Counted from the first letter of the stretch, positions 25,532 to 34,056 are shown. The stretch is 35,524 nt of DNA from Eubacterium sp. (GCA_022791495.1 JAAVZE010000075.1:1-35524); one strand, 5' to 3'. Made by a program: numbers and translations. The notes: generated by a model from the sequence alone, not told the origin.

Positions 25532-25560
25532 TTGTGTTCGGAGAGGGTTTATGTTAAACT
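25532..25560 (+). promoter_or_regulatory. Promoter of the BcgI-like restriction locus
   Basis: TTGTGT (25532-25537), 17-base spacer, TAAACT (25555-25560) with a TG two positions upstream (25552-25553) giving an extended -10. It lies 30 bases before the ATG. Confidence 0.55.
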
Positions 25561-25589
25561 AATTATAAACTGATAATGGAGGGATTGAA

Positions 25590-27809
25590 ATGGCTTCAGA
25601 AGAAAAAACAAAAGGGATTGTATCAGGGAAACTAGCTTCATTGCCTGACTATTCTTCAAAACAGAATATAGAAAAGAATGGAATAATTTGGTTTAAAGAG
25701 GATAGTTTTAAAGGAACCTCCTATCATTGGTTGAAAGATGTGTTTGCTAAAGCTTCTAAGAAGCAAACATTGTCCAAAAGAGGAACGCCTGATTTTATAA
25801 TCGCAAAGGAGAAATCCGATGTCATTGTTATAGTTGAATGCAAGGCTCAGATTAATGGAGCCAGTAGTAAACACTCTCTGTTTGATAATGTAGAAGAATA
25901 TAAAATATATGGTTATGGGACTCCGGCAGAAACGGAACAATATGCGATAAATGGAGCATTGTATTATGCTACGTTTTTAAACCAGGAATATGATGTTGTG
26001 GCAGTCGGGGTATCTGGCCAGAGTGAGTCTGAGTTAAGAATTACATCATTTGTACTTCCTAAAGGTGGAGAATTATCAGATCTAGAGGTGCTGGAAGATG
26101 GCGGGTACGATGATGGGCTGGTTTCTATTGATCAGTATGTAAAGGATATTAATATTGTATTGAACAGATATTCTTCTACAGAGGAAGAAATTAGAAAGGA
26201 GCTCAGAAAATACACATTATCATGTGCAAATTTTTTACGTGCAAATGGAATTGAAGATAATTCTAAAGCTGGGTTTGTGTCAGCTATTGTACTTGGGTTG
26301 ACAAATAAGAAATCAAGGTTATACAGGGAAACCCAATCAGCCATTGATAGAAAGATAAATTCCAAAGCAAAAACAGTATTTTCTGATTTAATTGGCAAAG
26401 ATGCTGTAAAGATGCTGAAAGCCTCTTTGTATGGTGACGGTAAGGATGAATATGAAGATGATTATATCGAAGGTGTCTGGGATATTGATGGGATTCCCAA
26501 AGGGAAAAGGAAGTCGCTAAAAAGATTTTATGATGTTTTGTTAGGTAAAGATGAACTGACAAAAGCACCAAAAGGGCAGAATAGTTATTTTAATGACGGT
26601 GAAACGGTGTTATCCTGTTGTATCTATTCATTGTTTGAAAATTTAATAGAAATACTTGAACATTACAAAGGCATTGATATCATGGGAGAATTTTATACGA
26701 CTTTTTTGCGTTTTACGAAGGGAAATGCAAAGGAAAAAGGGATTGTTTTGACGCCAAAACATATTACAGAGTTATTTTGTGATATTGCTGAATATTATAG
26801 TGGACAGCCATTTTCAGAGAAAACAAAGATTCTGGATACTTGCTGCGGTACAGGAGCATTTCTTATAGCCTCACTTGGGCGGATCAAGGATAACATTCGA
26901 TGTCAGTTTATAAGTGAAAAGCAAAAGGAAGAAAAATATCAATACGCAAGAACAAATAGCTTGATCGGAGTAGAAAGAGATTCCTCAATGTATGCCCTTG
27001 CATACGCGAATATGCGGTTTCATGGTGATGGAAAGGCAAATTTATTTAATTGTTCCTCTCTGGTATCGGATTCCTATAATCCAATGGATGACAGCGGAAT
27101 GACATATTTGCAGGATGGAAAAAAAGTTCCTTTATCTGAAGCTTTGAGTACATTTGGGGATATCGATATAGCAATGATCAATCCACCATATTCAATAGGA
27201 TCAAACGCAAATAAAGTAATCAGACCGTATCCGGATTGCGCACCGGAAGAGGTTGTAATACAAAAAGGGCAGGATGAACTGGATTTTATAGCCTCCATGC
27301 TGCATTACATAAAAGCCGGGGGAATAGGGATTGCCATTGTTCCTATGTCCTGTGCGGGAAATAGTGGACGGGGGCTGCGTAAAAACATATTAAAGTTCCA
27401 TACCTTATTAGCCTGTATGACAATGCCTGCGAATCTGTTTTTTGACAGTCATGTAGGGACAGCGACCTGTATTATGGTATTTAAGGCACATATTCCTCAC
27501 GATGAAGGAAAGTCGGTTTTTTTTGCCAGATGGCAGGATGACGGATTTAAGGTGATTCCACACAATGGCAGAAAAGATTCCGGTGCCTGGGCAAATATCC
27601 GCGTACAATGGATGGAGCAAATAGATGGAGTGGCAGATCCCAATGATTTTGTATATATCAGGCACAAGATCAGGGTTGGTGATGAAGCGTTAGCAGAAGC
27701 GTATATAAAGACAGATTATAGTAAATTATGTGATGCGGACTTTGAACGGAATTTAAAGAAATACGCATTGTATAAGTATATGGGGGAACAAGGAATGCTG
27801 GAGGAATAA
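25590..27809 (+). CDS. BcgI-like fused restriction endonuclease / N6-adenine methylase subunit
   Basis: A 739-residue protein joining a nuclease to a type I-style methylase. The N-terminal ~150 residues carry a PD-(D/E)xK site: TPDFII with Asp68, then IVIVECKAQ with Glu83 and Lys85. The middle and C-terminal part is an N-6 adenine methyltransferase of HsdM type: GEFYTTFLRF (motif X), LDTCCGTGAFLIAS with Asp416-Thr-Cys-Cys-Gly (motif I) and INPPYSIG (Asn531-Tyr534, motif IV). With a separate specificity gene four bases downstream this matches the BcgI A/B arrangement of type IIB/IIG enzymes, which cut and methylate in one complex. ATG 25590 has GGAGGG before it. The gene is AT-rich relative to the STM operon. 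Confidence 0.85.
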   Translation: MASEEKTKGIVSGKLASLPDYSSKQNIEKNGIIWFKEDSFKGTSYHWLKDVFAKASKKQTLSKRGTPDFIIAKEKSDVIVIVECKAQINGASSKHSLFDNVEEYKIYGYGTPAETEQYAINGALYYATFLNQEYDVVAVGVSGQSESELRITSFVLPKGGELSDLEVLEDGGYDDGLVSIDQYVKDINIVLNRYSSTEEEIRKELRKYTLSCANFLRANGIEDNSKAGFVSAIVLGLTNKKSRLYRETQSAIDRKINSKAKTVFSDLIGKDAVKMLKASLYGDGKDEYEDDYIEGVWDIDGIPKGKRKSLKRFYDVLLGKDELTKAPKGQNSYFNDGETVLSCCIYSLFENLIEILEHYKGIDIMGEFYTTFLRFTKGNAKEKGIVLTPKHITELFCDIAEYYSGQPFSEKTKILDTCCGTGAFLIASLGRIKDNIRCQFISEKQKEEKYQYARTNSLIGVERDSSMYALAYANMRFHGDGKANLFNCSSLVSDSYNPMDDSGMTYLQDGKKVPLSEALSTFGDIDIAMINPPYSIGSNANKVIRPYPDCAPEEVVIQKGQDELDFIASMLHYIKAGGIGIAIVPMSCAGNSGRGLRKNILKFHTLLACMTMPANLFFDSHVGTATCIMVFKAHIPHDEGKSVFFARWQDDGFKVIPHNGRKDSGAWANIRVQWMEQIDGVADPNDFVYIRHKIRVGDEALAEAYIKTDYSKLCDADFERNLKKYALYKYMGEQGMLEE

Positions 27810-27813
27810 ACTT

Positions 27814-28938
27814 ATGGATACTGAGGGCTGGAAAGAGTTTTACCTGGGAAAAATATTTGAAATTAAAAAGGGAAAACGATTGACAAAAGAGAATATGACT
27901 CCTGGAGATTTGAATTTTCTGGGGGCAATACAGGGTATGAATGGTGTAAGGGAAAAAATTAATGCAGAACCACTTTTTCAGGGGAATTGCATATCGGTAA
28001 ATTATAATGGGTGTGGGGTGGGAGAAGCATTTTATCAGAAAGAACCATTTTGGGCTTCAGATGATGTAAATGTTTTGTTTCTGCGCGGGCATAAAATGAA
28101 TGAAACATTAGCTATGTTTTTCATTACTATTATTCGGAATGAAAAATACCGGTTTAGTTATGGACGCAAATGGAATAAGGAACAAATGGAAAAAACCCTT
28201 ATTAGTCTTCCAGCCTGTATGAATAAAGGACAATACGTGATAGACGGGCATAAATTTTATTCGAGTTCCGGGTATATTCCTGATTTTCTATTTATGGAGA
28301 ATTACATATCGTCCTTAAACTCGGATGTTAATGGGATACCAGACTATTTTCTGGAAGAAGGGTATGACAAAGCTTGCTGGTACATGGATCACATTGATCA
28401 AAAGGAATTTGAAAGACAGTATGCAGGAGCCGTAAGTTCCGATATAATTTCCTTAAATGATCGGGATTGGAGGTATTTTTGTCTTGGAGATAAAAAGTAT
28501 TTTGATGTTAGAAGAGGGGCATCTGTTTATATAAAGAATATGTCACCAGGAGACATACCTTATGTGAGTACATCGAAGGAGAATAACGGAGTTACGGCTT
28601 ATGTAGCAGAAAGCAACAGAAAAGGCAATTTAATTACATTGGCATATGATGGAAGTATAGGGGCATGTTTTTATCAAGAGGAAGAATTTTTTGCGAGTGA
28701 AAAGATCGTGACGTTAGAGACTACCCAGTACCCGATGAATAAATATATTGCATTTTTTCTGATTCAAATTTTAAAATTGGAAGCGGAGATGTTTTCATAT
28801 GGCGGAAGAAAATGGACGGTTGAAAAGCAATTAAAAGGAACTATGATTAAGCTGCCAGTAAGGAATGCAGATTATGAACCTGATTATATGTTTATGGAAA
28901 ATTACATAAAATCACGGGCATTTAGCTGTAATATCTAG
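27814..28938 (+). CDS. Restriction-modification specificity (S) subunit, BcgI B-like
   Basis: A 374-residue DNA-recognition subunit with two half-repeats, each opening with W-x-x-F/L-x-L-G and a GK/RG-x-S/T helix start (WKEFYLGKIFEIKKGKRL and WRYFCLGDKKYFDVRRGASV). Each half ends near a FMENYI helix (about residues 155-165 and 360-370). Each half should contact one part of a bipartite target sequence. It pairs with the fused nuclease-methylase subunit just upstream; GGAGGA before that stop serves as its ribosome site. The target sequence cannot be read from the protein. Confidence 0.85.
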   Translation: MDTEGWKEFYLGKIFEIKKGKRLTKENMTPGDLNFLGAIQGMNGVREKINAEPLFQGNCISVNYNGCGVGEAFYQKEPFWASDDVNVLFLRGHKMNETLAMFFITIIRNEKYRFSYGRKWNKEQMEKTLISLPACMNKGQYVIDGHKFYSSSGYIPDFLFMENYISSLNSDVNGIPDYFLEEGYDKACWYMDHIDQKEFERQYAGAVSSDIISLNDRDWRYFCLGDKKYFDVRRGASVYIKNMSPGDIPYVSTSKENNGVTAYVAESNRKGNLITLAYDGSIGACFYQEEEFFASEKIVTLETTQYPMNKYIAFFLIQILKLEAEMFSYGGRKWTVEKQLKGTMIKLPVRNADYEPDYMFMENYIKSRAFSCNI

Positions 28939-28952
28939 TACAACGAATATGA

Positions 28953-29003
28953 AGTAACTGACATATTCACTTGTCTAATTGCTGCGTGAATATGTCAGTT
29001 ACT
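28953..29003. repeat. Perfect 18-base inverted repeat between convergent genes
   Basis: Left arm 28953-28970 (AGTAACTGACATATTCAC) and right arm 28986-29003 are perfect reverse complements around a 15-base loop. It lies between the S-subunit stop (28938) and the deacetylase stop (29017, minus strand). It probably folds as a bidirectional terminator, but there is no T run after either arm, so a mobile-element end or protein site is also possible. Confidence 0.75.
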
Positions 29004-29016
29004 AATATCCGCTGTA

Positions 29017-30168
29017 TTAATTATTGAGTATCGTATGATGAATCTCCGGCGTGCTGGCTGTGATGGGAAGAAAAGTATACCCCTGCTTTTTCCCGAATTT
29101 TATAATATTTTCAAGGGCATTTATGGTTTTGTCGTTCCCGCCGAAATCATGCATCAAGACAACATTGCTTTTCCCTTTTTTTATTCCCTTCGTCACATTT
29201 TTGTAGACAGCAGCGGGGGTATGGACATCTCCCGCATCACCAGAGGATACGTTCCAGTCAAAATAGTGATAGCCCCAGTTATGGAGTACGGCTGTCAGTT
29301 TTGTCATGATCCCGCGGTTGTAGCGGCTCACCTGATTGGAACTGCCGCCGGGGAATCGGGTGACACTGCACCAGACGCCAAATTTCTGGAAGAACAGATC
29401 CCGGAGTTTATCCAGGTTGTTCTTGTATACTTTTTCCGAACGGTAAATAACATCATATTTATGCTGATAGCCATGAAGAGCGAGAGAATGCCCTTCTTTT
29501 AAAACTCTCTGGGTAAGGTCAAAGTCAGCCGCCGCCGGTTTTAATTCAAAAAAAGTTGCCTGTACTTTTTGTCTTTTTAGGATATTCAGGATTTTGGGAG
29601 TGGAATAGCGGTTGGGGCCATCGTCAAAAGTAAGATAAATAATACTCTTTTTTGTGGGAGTTACCTGGAGACAGCAGCGGTAGGTGCGGTCGTCAGAGCG
29701 GCCAAGAATCCATACGGAACCCGGTTTTTTGGCCCGGACTATACCCTCCTTGCTGACCTGTGCCACAGAAGGCCGGGTAGAACTCCATCTGACTTTGCTG
29801 TCCGGCTTCCGGCTGAACTGCAGATCCAGATGTTCTCCTGCCATCATAGAAAATTCAGGATAAACCATACCCTGTTTGTTTACAACGATTCGATAGTCCC
29901 GGTTTTCCTCACTGGTTTTGGCAACGATTTTCGCTGTTCCTGCTTTTACGGCATGTATGATCCCTTCTTTGGATACGGTAGCGATGGATGGATTCATGCT
30001 TTTATAGGAGATGACGTTTTTTCTAGAGATCTGTTTTGTCTCACTGAGAAGAAGTGTGATCCGTTTGCTTTTTGCCTGGGACACTGCCGGAGGCAGTGTC
30101 AGGTTTAAAAAGCATAAAAATAAAATGGCGGTAAAAAAAGTTACAAGGTAGTGTCTGGATAATTTCAT
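29017..30168 (-). CDS. Secreted polysaccharide deacetylase (CE4) with two Ig-like (BIG2) domains
   Basis: A 383-residue exported enzyme predicted to remove acetyl groups from cell-wall or other polysaccharides. The N-terminus is a signal peptide (about 32 residues). Two bacterial Ig-like repeats follow, marked by NPSIATVSKEGIIHAVKAGTA and RPSVAQVSKEGIVRAKKPGS. The NodB catalytic domain contains TFDDGP (about residues 179-184), the metal-binding LHGYQH, RFPGG, DWNVSSGD and a closing VVLMHDFGG. No cell-wall anchor is seen, so it is secreted or held non-covalently. ATG 30168 has GGAAAGGA upstream. Its promoter is at 30387-30415, giving a leader of roughly 200 bases. Confidence 0.9.
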   Translation of the reverse strand: MKLSRHYLVTFFTAILFLCFLNLTLPPAVSQAKSKRITLLLSETKQISRKNVISYKSMNPSIATVSKEGIIHAVKAGTAKIVAKTSEENRDYRIVVNKQGMVYPEFSMMAGEHLDLQFSRKPDSKVRWSSTRPSVAQVSKEGIVRAKKPGSVWILGRSDDRTYRCCLQVTPTKKSIIYLTFDDGPNRYSTPKILNILKRQKVQATFFELKPAAADFDLTQRVLKEGHSLALHGYQHKYDVIYRSEKVYKNNLDKLRDLFFQKFGVWCSVTRFPGGSSNQVSRYNRGIMTKLTAVLHNWGYHYFDWNVSSGDAGDVHTPAAVYKNVTKGIKKGKSNVVLMHDFGGNDKTINALENIIKFGKKQGYTFLPITASTPEIHHTILNN

Positions 30169-30434
30169 AGCGGGTTGTCCTTTCCTGTCCCCCAGATCTT
30201 ACTGGTTTTTATTTTCACATATCTGTAGCTCGTTTTAATCTTTTTGGATGTTGTGGAAGCGATCAGCTTAAAAGTTCCATTTCTTGTTTTCTTTCCATAG
30301 ACGTTGTAGACCGTGGGCAGTACTTTTTTTCTCGTAGTCCACTTTTTCGCTTTTTTGCTGTATAATTCTGATAAATTCCTATAAAAAGTATAACATGTTT
30401 CCCATAGGCAGACAACAAAAAAACGTCCTTTCAC
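30165..30434 (-). pseudogene. Probable remnant of a secreted-protein C-terminal domain upstream of the deacetylase
   Basis: An open frame of 89 codons whose C-terminal ~60 residues (KKWTTRKKVLPTVYNVYGKK ... YRYVKIKTSKIWG) resemble the basic end domain seen on surface proteins of related Clostridia. The apparent N-terminus is not credible, because a strong promoter (30387-30415) lies inside it and no ribosome site precedes its ATG. Its stop overlaps the deacetylase start as ATGA. It is best read as a decayed fragment now serving as untranslated leader. If it is excluded, 30169-30501 (333 bases) holds only this remnant and two divergent promoters. Confidence 0.45.
30387..30415 (-). promoter_or_regulatory. 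Promoter of the polysaccharide deacetylase
   Basis: On the minus strand TTGTCT (30415-30410), 17-base spacer, TATACT (30392-30387). It diverges from the response-regulator promoter with 28 bases between the two -35 boxes, so one bound factor could affect both. Confidence 0.7.
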
Positions 30435-30443
30435 ATCATTCCC

Positions 30444-30472
30444 TTGTGTTTACCAGCTATATTTATTATAAT
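30444..30472 (+). promoter_or_regulatory. Promoter of the LytTR two-component operon
   Basis: TTGTGT (30444-30449), 17-base spacer, perfect TATAAT (30467-30472), 30 bases before the ATG at 30502. Confidence 0.75.
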
Positions 30473-30501
30473 CAGTATAAAAAAGGGAGTTTTTATGGAA
30501 A

Positions 30502-31227
30502 ATGAAAATCGCGATATGTGATGATGAGAGAGACGTCAGGGAGCTGCTGAAAAATAAAGTAAGAACTATCTGTCCGGATGCAGAGGTTGTATTGTATCAA
30601 ACGGGAAGAGAGCTGCTGGATGCAAAGGACCAGATCGACATTTTGTTTTTAGATATCCAGATGCCGGGGAAAAACGGGATGGAGACGGCGAGGGAATTCA
30701 GAGAGAAGCATCACACAACCATCCTTATTTTTGTGACGGCGCTGGAGGAATATGTGTTTGAGGCATTTGATGTAGATGCTTTTCATTATCTGGTCAAGCC
30801 TTTTTCGGATAAAAAGTTTTATACCGTGCTGCAAAAAGCAGTGACACAGTACAGGGAGCAGAGCTGTTTAGACCGGCGGGAATGTTACAAAGAGGAAGAA
30901 CGGTCTATGATCATAAAAGCGGGAGGTGTGAGTTCAAAAGTATTTATAAAAGATATTATATATGCCGAGGTGTTTAACCGAAAGATCGTACTGCATACGA
31001 CAAAGGGGGAGATTGAATACTATGGAAAACTGTCTTCGCTGGAGGAACAGCTGGGGCAAGATTTTTTCCGGCCCCACCGTTCTTATCTGGTTCATTATAA
31101 ATATGTTGTAAAATATGACGCCGCCAGGATCGTTATGGAAGAGGGAACTGTTCTTATGGCGAAACCAAGATATTCTGATTTTGTAAAACAATATTTACGG
31201 TATAATCAGAGAAAGAGAGATTTGTGA
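30502..31227 (+). CDS. LytTR-family response regulator (AgrA-like)
   Basis: A 241-residue transcription regulator. The receiver domain has acidic Asp7-Asp8, phosphoacceptor Asp51 in LFLDIQMPG, and the conserved Lys in FHYLVKPF. The C-terminal LytTR DNA-binding domain (about 135-235) shows IIYAEVFNRKIVLHTTKGEIEYYGKLSSLEEQLG and FFRPHRSYLVHYKYV. The histidine kinase gene starts four bases after its stop, so the two form one operon. An ATG at 30495 is out of frame. The ribosome site AAGGGAG is 12 bases from the start, slightly far. Confidence 0.92.
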   Translation: MKIAICDDERDVRELLKNKVRTICPDAEVVLYQTGRELLDAKDQIDILFLDIQMPGKNGMETAREFREKHHTTILIFVTALEEYVFEAFDVDAFHYLVKPFSDKKFYTVLQKAVTQYREQSCLDRRECYKEEERSMIIKAGGVSSKVFIKDIIYAEVFNRKIVLHTTKGEIEYYGKLSSLEEQLGQDFFRPHRSYLVHYKYVVKYDAARIVMEEGTVLMAKPRYSDFVKQYLRYNQRKRDL

Positions 31228-31231
31228 TACA

Positions 31232-32602
31232 ATGGAATTATATTGGAATATAGCTGCAAAAACGGTATCCGTTGCGGCGATCGGTATGGTCAGTTATGTA
31301 TTATATTTGCTGGTGAAGCCTTTTATACAAAATAAAAGAGCTGCTGTTATCGCGGGTACAGTTCATTTTGCAGCCATGATGATCATGTATTTTATTCCTC
31401 ATGAAATTGACAGCATGGCGGCCCATGCCGCGGGGGTGCTGGCGGCCTTTATCGTGATGTACGCCCTGGACCGCAGAAACAGGGAGCAGAAAATATTTTT
31501 ATGTTTTACCATCTATCTTCTGGACTGGATATCACACGGGATAACTATTTTATTGAGAAATGCGGGATATGGTGTCTTTCAGTTATTTCAGGTAGAACAG
31601 CAGGAGGCATGGGTGGAATTTGCTGTTTTTGTGTTTATGTCGGCATTCTATGTTCTTACCCGGTTTCTTTGTTTGAAATTGCTCGTGTACATGGTAAATT
31701 GCGCATACAGGTATAAACTGGAAAATATGACGGGGAAAGAGCTTGTCCTTATGCTTTCGACACCATTGTCTGTTCTGGCGGGGTATTGTGCCTTTGAGTT
31801 TTTTTCGGATATTTATTTGATGGAATCGGATCAGTATTTATGGAGGGTCCATATGGAATTCTGGTGGATCAAGGTGATTTATCAGCTGGTATCCTTTGTG
31901 GCAATCCTGTTGTCAATTTTCACCTACCAGAAAATCAAGAGCTCACATAAAAAAGAACGGGAAGACGCCGTTTTGATTGAGCAGATGGATCATATGAAAG
32001 AGCACATCTCGGAAGTGGAAGCACGATATGCGGAGATCCGCAGGTTAAAACATGATATGGGGAATCACGTGGTGACGCTGGAGAATCTGGTTTTAAAAAA
32101 GCAGCCGCAGGAAGCAGAAAAATATCTGGCACGGTTAAAACAGGAGTTATGGGAAATATCTGGGGAGGAGAGCAGTGGAAATCCGGTTGTGGATGTGATC
32201 CTGAAGGAGAACAGGAGAAGAGCGGAGGAGAGAGAGATTTGTTTCACAGCAGATTTTCATTATCCCGGAGAAGCTGCCATGGATGCATTTGATCTGAGTG
32301 TCATTTTGAATAACACTATAAATAATGCCATAGAGGGGTGTGAGGGAAGTGATCACCCAGAGATCCAGCTCGTGTCGTATCGCAAGAAAAATGTCTATAT
32401 GATCGAGTGTGCCAACAGTTTTGTGGGAGAGATACATCTGGACGAAGAGAGCGGTCTGCCGGTCACTTCAAAAAAAGATGCGCAGGAACATGGCTATGGG
32501 CTCATAAGTATCCGCAACGTGGCACAGAAGTATTACGGTGATATCGATATCCGGCAGGAGAATGGGAAATTTATTCTGGGTATCATGATGATGCTGGGGT
32601 GA
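31232..32602 (+). CDS. GHKL sensor histidine kinase (AgrC-like)
   Basis: A 456-residue membrane sensor. The N-terminal ~230 residues contain about six hydrophobic helices. A coiled-coil linker leads to the phosphoacceptor region EIRRLKHDMGNHVVTLENL (His274), then an HATPase domain with N-box NNTINNAIEGC (about 360-370) and G-box GYGLISIRNV. This matches the AgrC/ComD subtype that usually senses peptides. No AgrD-like precursor or AgrB-like processing protease is adjacent, so the signal is unknown. It is translationally close-coupled to the response regulator. Confidence 0.9.
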   Translation: MELYWNIAAKTVSVAAIGMVSYVLYLLVKPFIQNKRAAVIAGTVHFAAMMIMYFIPHEIDSMAAHAAGVLAAFIVMYALDRRNREQKIFLCFTIYLLDWISHGITILLRNAGYGVFQLFQVEQQEAWVEFAVFVFMSAFYVLTRFLCLKLLVYMVNCAYRYKLENMTGKELVLMLSTPLSVLAGYCAFEFFSDIYLMESDQYLWRVHMEFWWIKVIYQLVSFVAILLSIFTYQKIKSSHKKEREDAVLIEQMDHMKEHISEVEARYAEIRRLKHDMGNHVVTLENLVLKKQPQEAEKYLARLKQELWEISGEESSGNPVVDVILKENRRRAEEREICFTADFHYPGEAAMDAFDLSVILNNTINNAIEGCEGSDHPEIQLVSYRKKNVYMIECANSFVGEIHLDEESGLPVTSKKDAQEHGYGLISIRNVAQKYYGDIDIRQENGKFILGIMMMLG

Positions 32603-32615
32603 TGGGATCAGGTCA

Positions 32616-32650
32616 TAGCTCGACGGGTTCAAATTGAACCCGTCGAGCTA
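32616..32650. repeat. Perfect 35-base palindrome after the kinase gene
   Basis: Arms 32616-32632 (TAGCTCGACGGGTTCAA) and 32634-32650 are exact reverse complements around one central base. It starts 13 bases after the kinase stop. A second short palindrome, AAAAACCCCGGTTTTT, follows directly (32652-32667). It could act as a terminator cruciform, but no T run follows the first arm pair; the near-zero loop is more typical of a DNA element than of an RNA hairpin. Confidence 0.75.
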
Positions 32651-32781
32651 CAAAAACCCCGGTTTTTAAAACAGGAACTGCGGTTTTACAACAGAAAAAA
32701 GCTGTCTCACAACAAATTCCTATATTCTGCTGATAATTGATCCGAAATATCCAGTATCTAATGGATAGGAGGAATGACAAA

Positions 32782-33462
32782 ATGTACATTAACAGCAATT
32801 ATACCAGTAACCAGGAAAAAGACTGTAATTCCATGGCTGGGTCAAAAATGGATTCCTTTAGTAAAGGGATCCAGAATCAGATCGCCAGTGCACAGAAGAA
32901 ACTTCAGGATCTCTCTTCCAGAAAGGATATGAGTCCTGAGGAAAAGATGAAGAAGCGCCAGGAGATCCAAAAACAGATTAATGATCTGAATAACCAGCTA
33001 CGCCAGTATCAGATTGAACAGCGGAAGGAAAAGCAGAAAAAGAAAGAGACTTCAGCAGAGAACGTAAAGAGTGCCGGCAAAAAGGAAACTTCCAGTAGCA
33101 CAGGGTTTTCCCAGGCAGGAATGGAAGCTTTACTCTCTGCGGATCATGCCATGGACCAGGCCAGGGTGCAGAAAGGCGTTGCGGCGGATCTGAAAGGAAA
33201 AGCCAGGGTATTAAAATCCGAGATCAAGCAGGATGCCAGACTTGGAAAAGATGCATCGGCAAAAAATGAGGCACTGGAAAAGCTGGAGAGGTCTGCGGAG
33301 AATGCTGTGGCCTCCCAGGTTCAGCTCCTGGGAGAGACAAAGGAAAAGGTGAGCGAGGCAGAGGATGCGACTACGGGAAATCCAATGACCGGAGAAGAGA
33401 AACAGGAAGAAGGAAAGGAAAAGGGTGGCCTGCAGGAAAAAAGGGTCAATGTTCTTGTGTAA
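32782..33462 (+). CDS. Coiled-coil FlxA-like hypothetical protein
   Basis: A 226-residue, strongly charged protein. Residues about 25-90 form a heptad-rich helix (IQNQIASAQKKLQDLSSRK ... QEIQKQINDLNNQLRQY), similar to the FlxA-like family, and the rest is helical and lysine/glutamate-rich with a low-complexity end. No signal peptide, membrane segment or catalytic motif is present. ATG 32782 has a strong TAGGAGGA site, better than the in-frame ATG at 32737. The function is unknown; similar proteins are common in Lachnospiraceae as single genes. Confidence 0.65.
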   Translation: MYINSNYTSNQEKDCNSMAGSKMDSFSKGIQNQIASAQKKLQDLSSRKDMSPEEKMKKRQEIQKQINDLNNQLRQYQIEQRKEKQKKKETSAENVKSAGKKETSSSTGFSQAGMEALLSADHAMDQARVQKGVAADLKGKARVLKSEIKQDARLGKDASAKNEALEKLERSAENAVASQVQLLGETKEKVSEAEDATTGNPMTGEEKQEEGKEKGGLQEKRVNVLV

Positions 33463-33705
33463 GTCATCACAACTATCCAGCTTTTCACACAATATAAAAG
33501 CTTGTGTATACCTCCAAATTGATGTAAGATATAATTACAAGGTTTGGAGGTTTCTTTGTTCTAATGAACTACAGGTACATATTTCTTAGTAAGGCATTAA
33601 AAAAGACCTTCTGATTATTTTAGATCATAGTATTTTATGAAGGTTTTAAATAAAAGAAAGGAAAAGTATGTGTTTTAGTTTCTTAAACATCATACAAGAG
33701 TAAAA
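33463..33705. other. Intergenic region, no gene recognised
   Basis: This 243-base AT-rich gap holds a weak hairpin (33479-33502, arms AGCTTTT/AAAAGCT). It also holds an inverted repeat ACCTCCAAA ... TTTGGAGGT (about 33510-33552) that encloses a TATAAT (33530-33535) without a well-spaced -35 box. I see no coding frame or known RNA here. Confidence 0.5.
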
Positions 33706-34056
33706 ATGCTATTTATCCAATATGAAAAATGCAGTACGTGTAAAAAGGCGAAAAAATGGCTGGATGAGCATGGGATTTCGTATACGGACCGTCCGATCAA
33801 GGAAGATAATCCTACGGCAGCGGAGCTGAAGGAATGGCAGGCAAAAAGCGGGCTTCCTCTGAAACGATTTTTCAATACCAGTGGAATGTTGTACAGGGAA
33901 ATGAATTTAAAGGAAAAATTACCAGCCATGAGTGATGAAGAACAGTACGAACTTCTGGCTTCTGACGGTATGCTGGTGAAACGCCCTCTCGTGGTCACGG
34001 AGGATGCTGTGCTCGTCGGTTTCCGTGAGAAAGAATGGGAAGAAACGTTGTTATAA
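33706..34056 (+). CDS. Spx/ArsC-family thioredoxin-fold protein
   Basis: A 116-residue protein of the arsenate reductase ArsC / Spx / YffB family. The N-terminal CSTC (Cys9, Cys12) sits at the start of a thioredoxin-like fold in FIQYEKCSTCKKAKKWLDEH. LPLKRFFNTSGMLYREM and MLVKRPLVV are family landmarks. The two cysteines resemble the Spx redox switch more than classical arsenate reductases; no ars genes are nearby. It may be a redox-responsive regulator or a thiol reductase. The ribosome site is weak (CAAGAG). A 66-base palindrome follows the gene. Confidence 0.85.
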   Translation: MLFIQYEKCSTCKKAKKWLDEHGISYTDRPIKEDNPTAAELKEWQAKSGLPLKRFFNTSGMLYREMNLKEKLPAMSDEEQYELLASDGMLVKRPLVVTEDAVLVGFREKEWEETLL

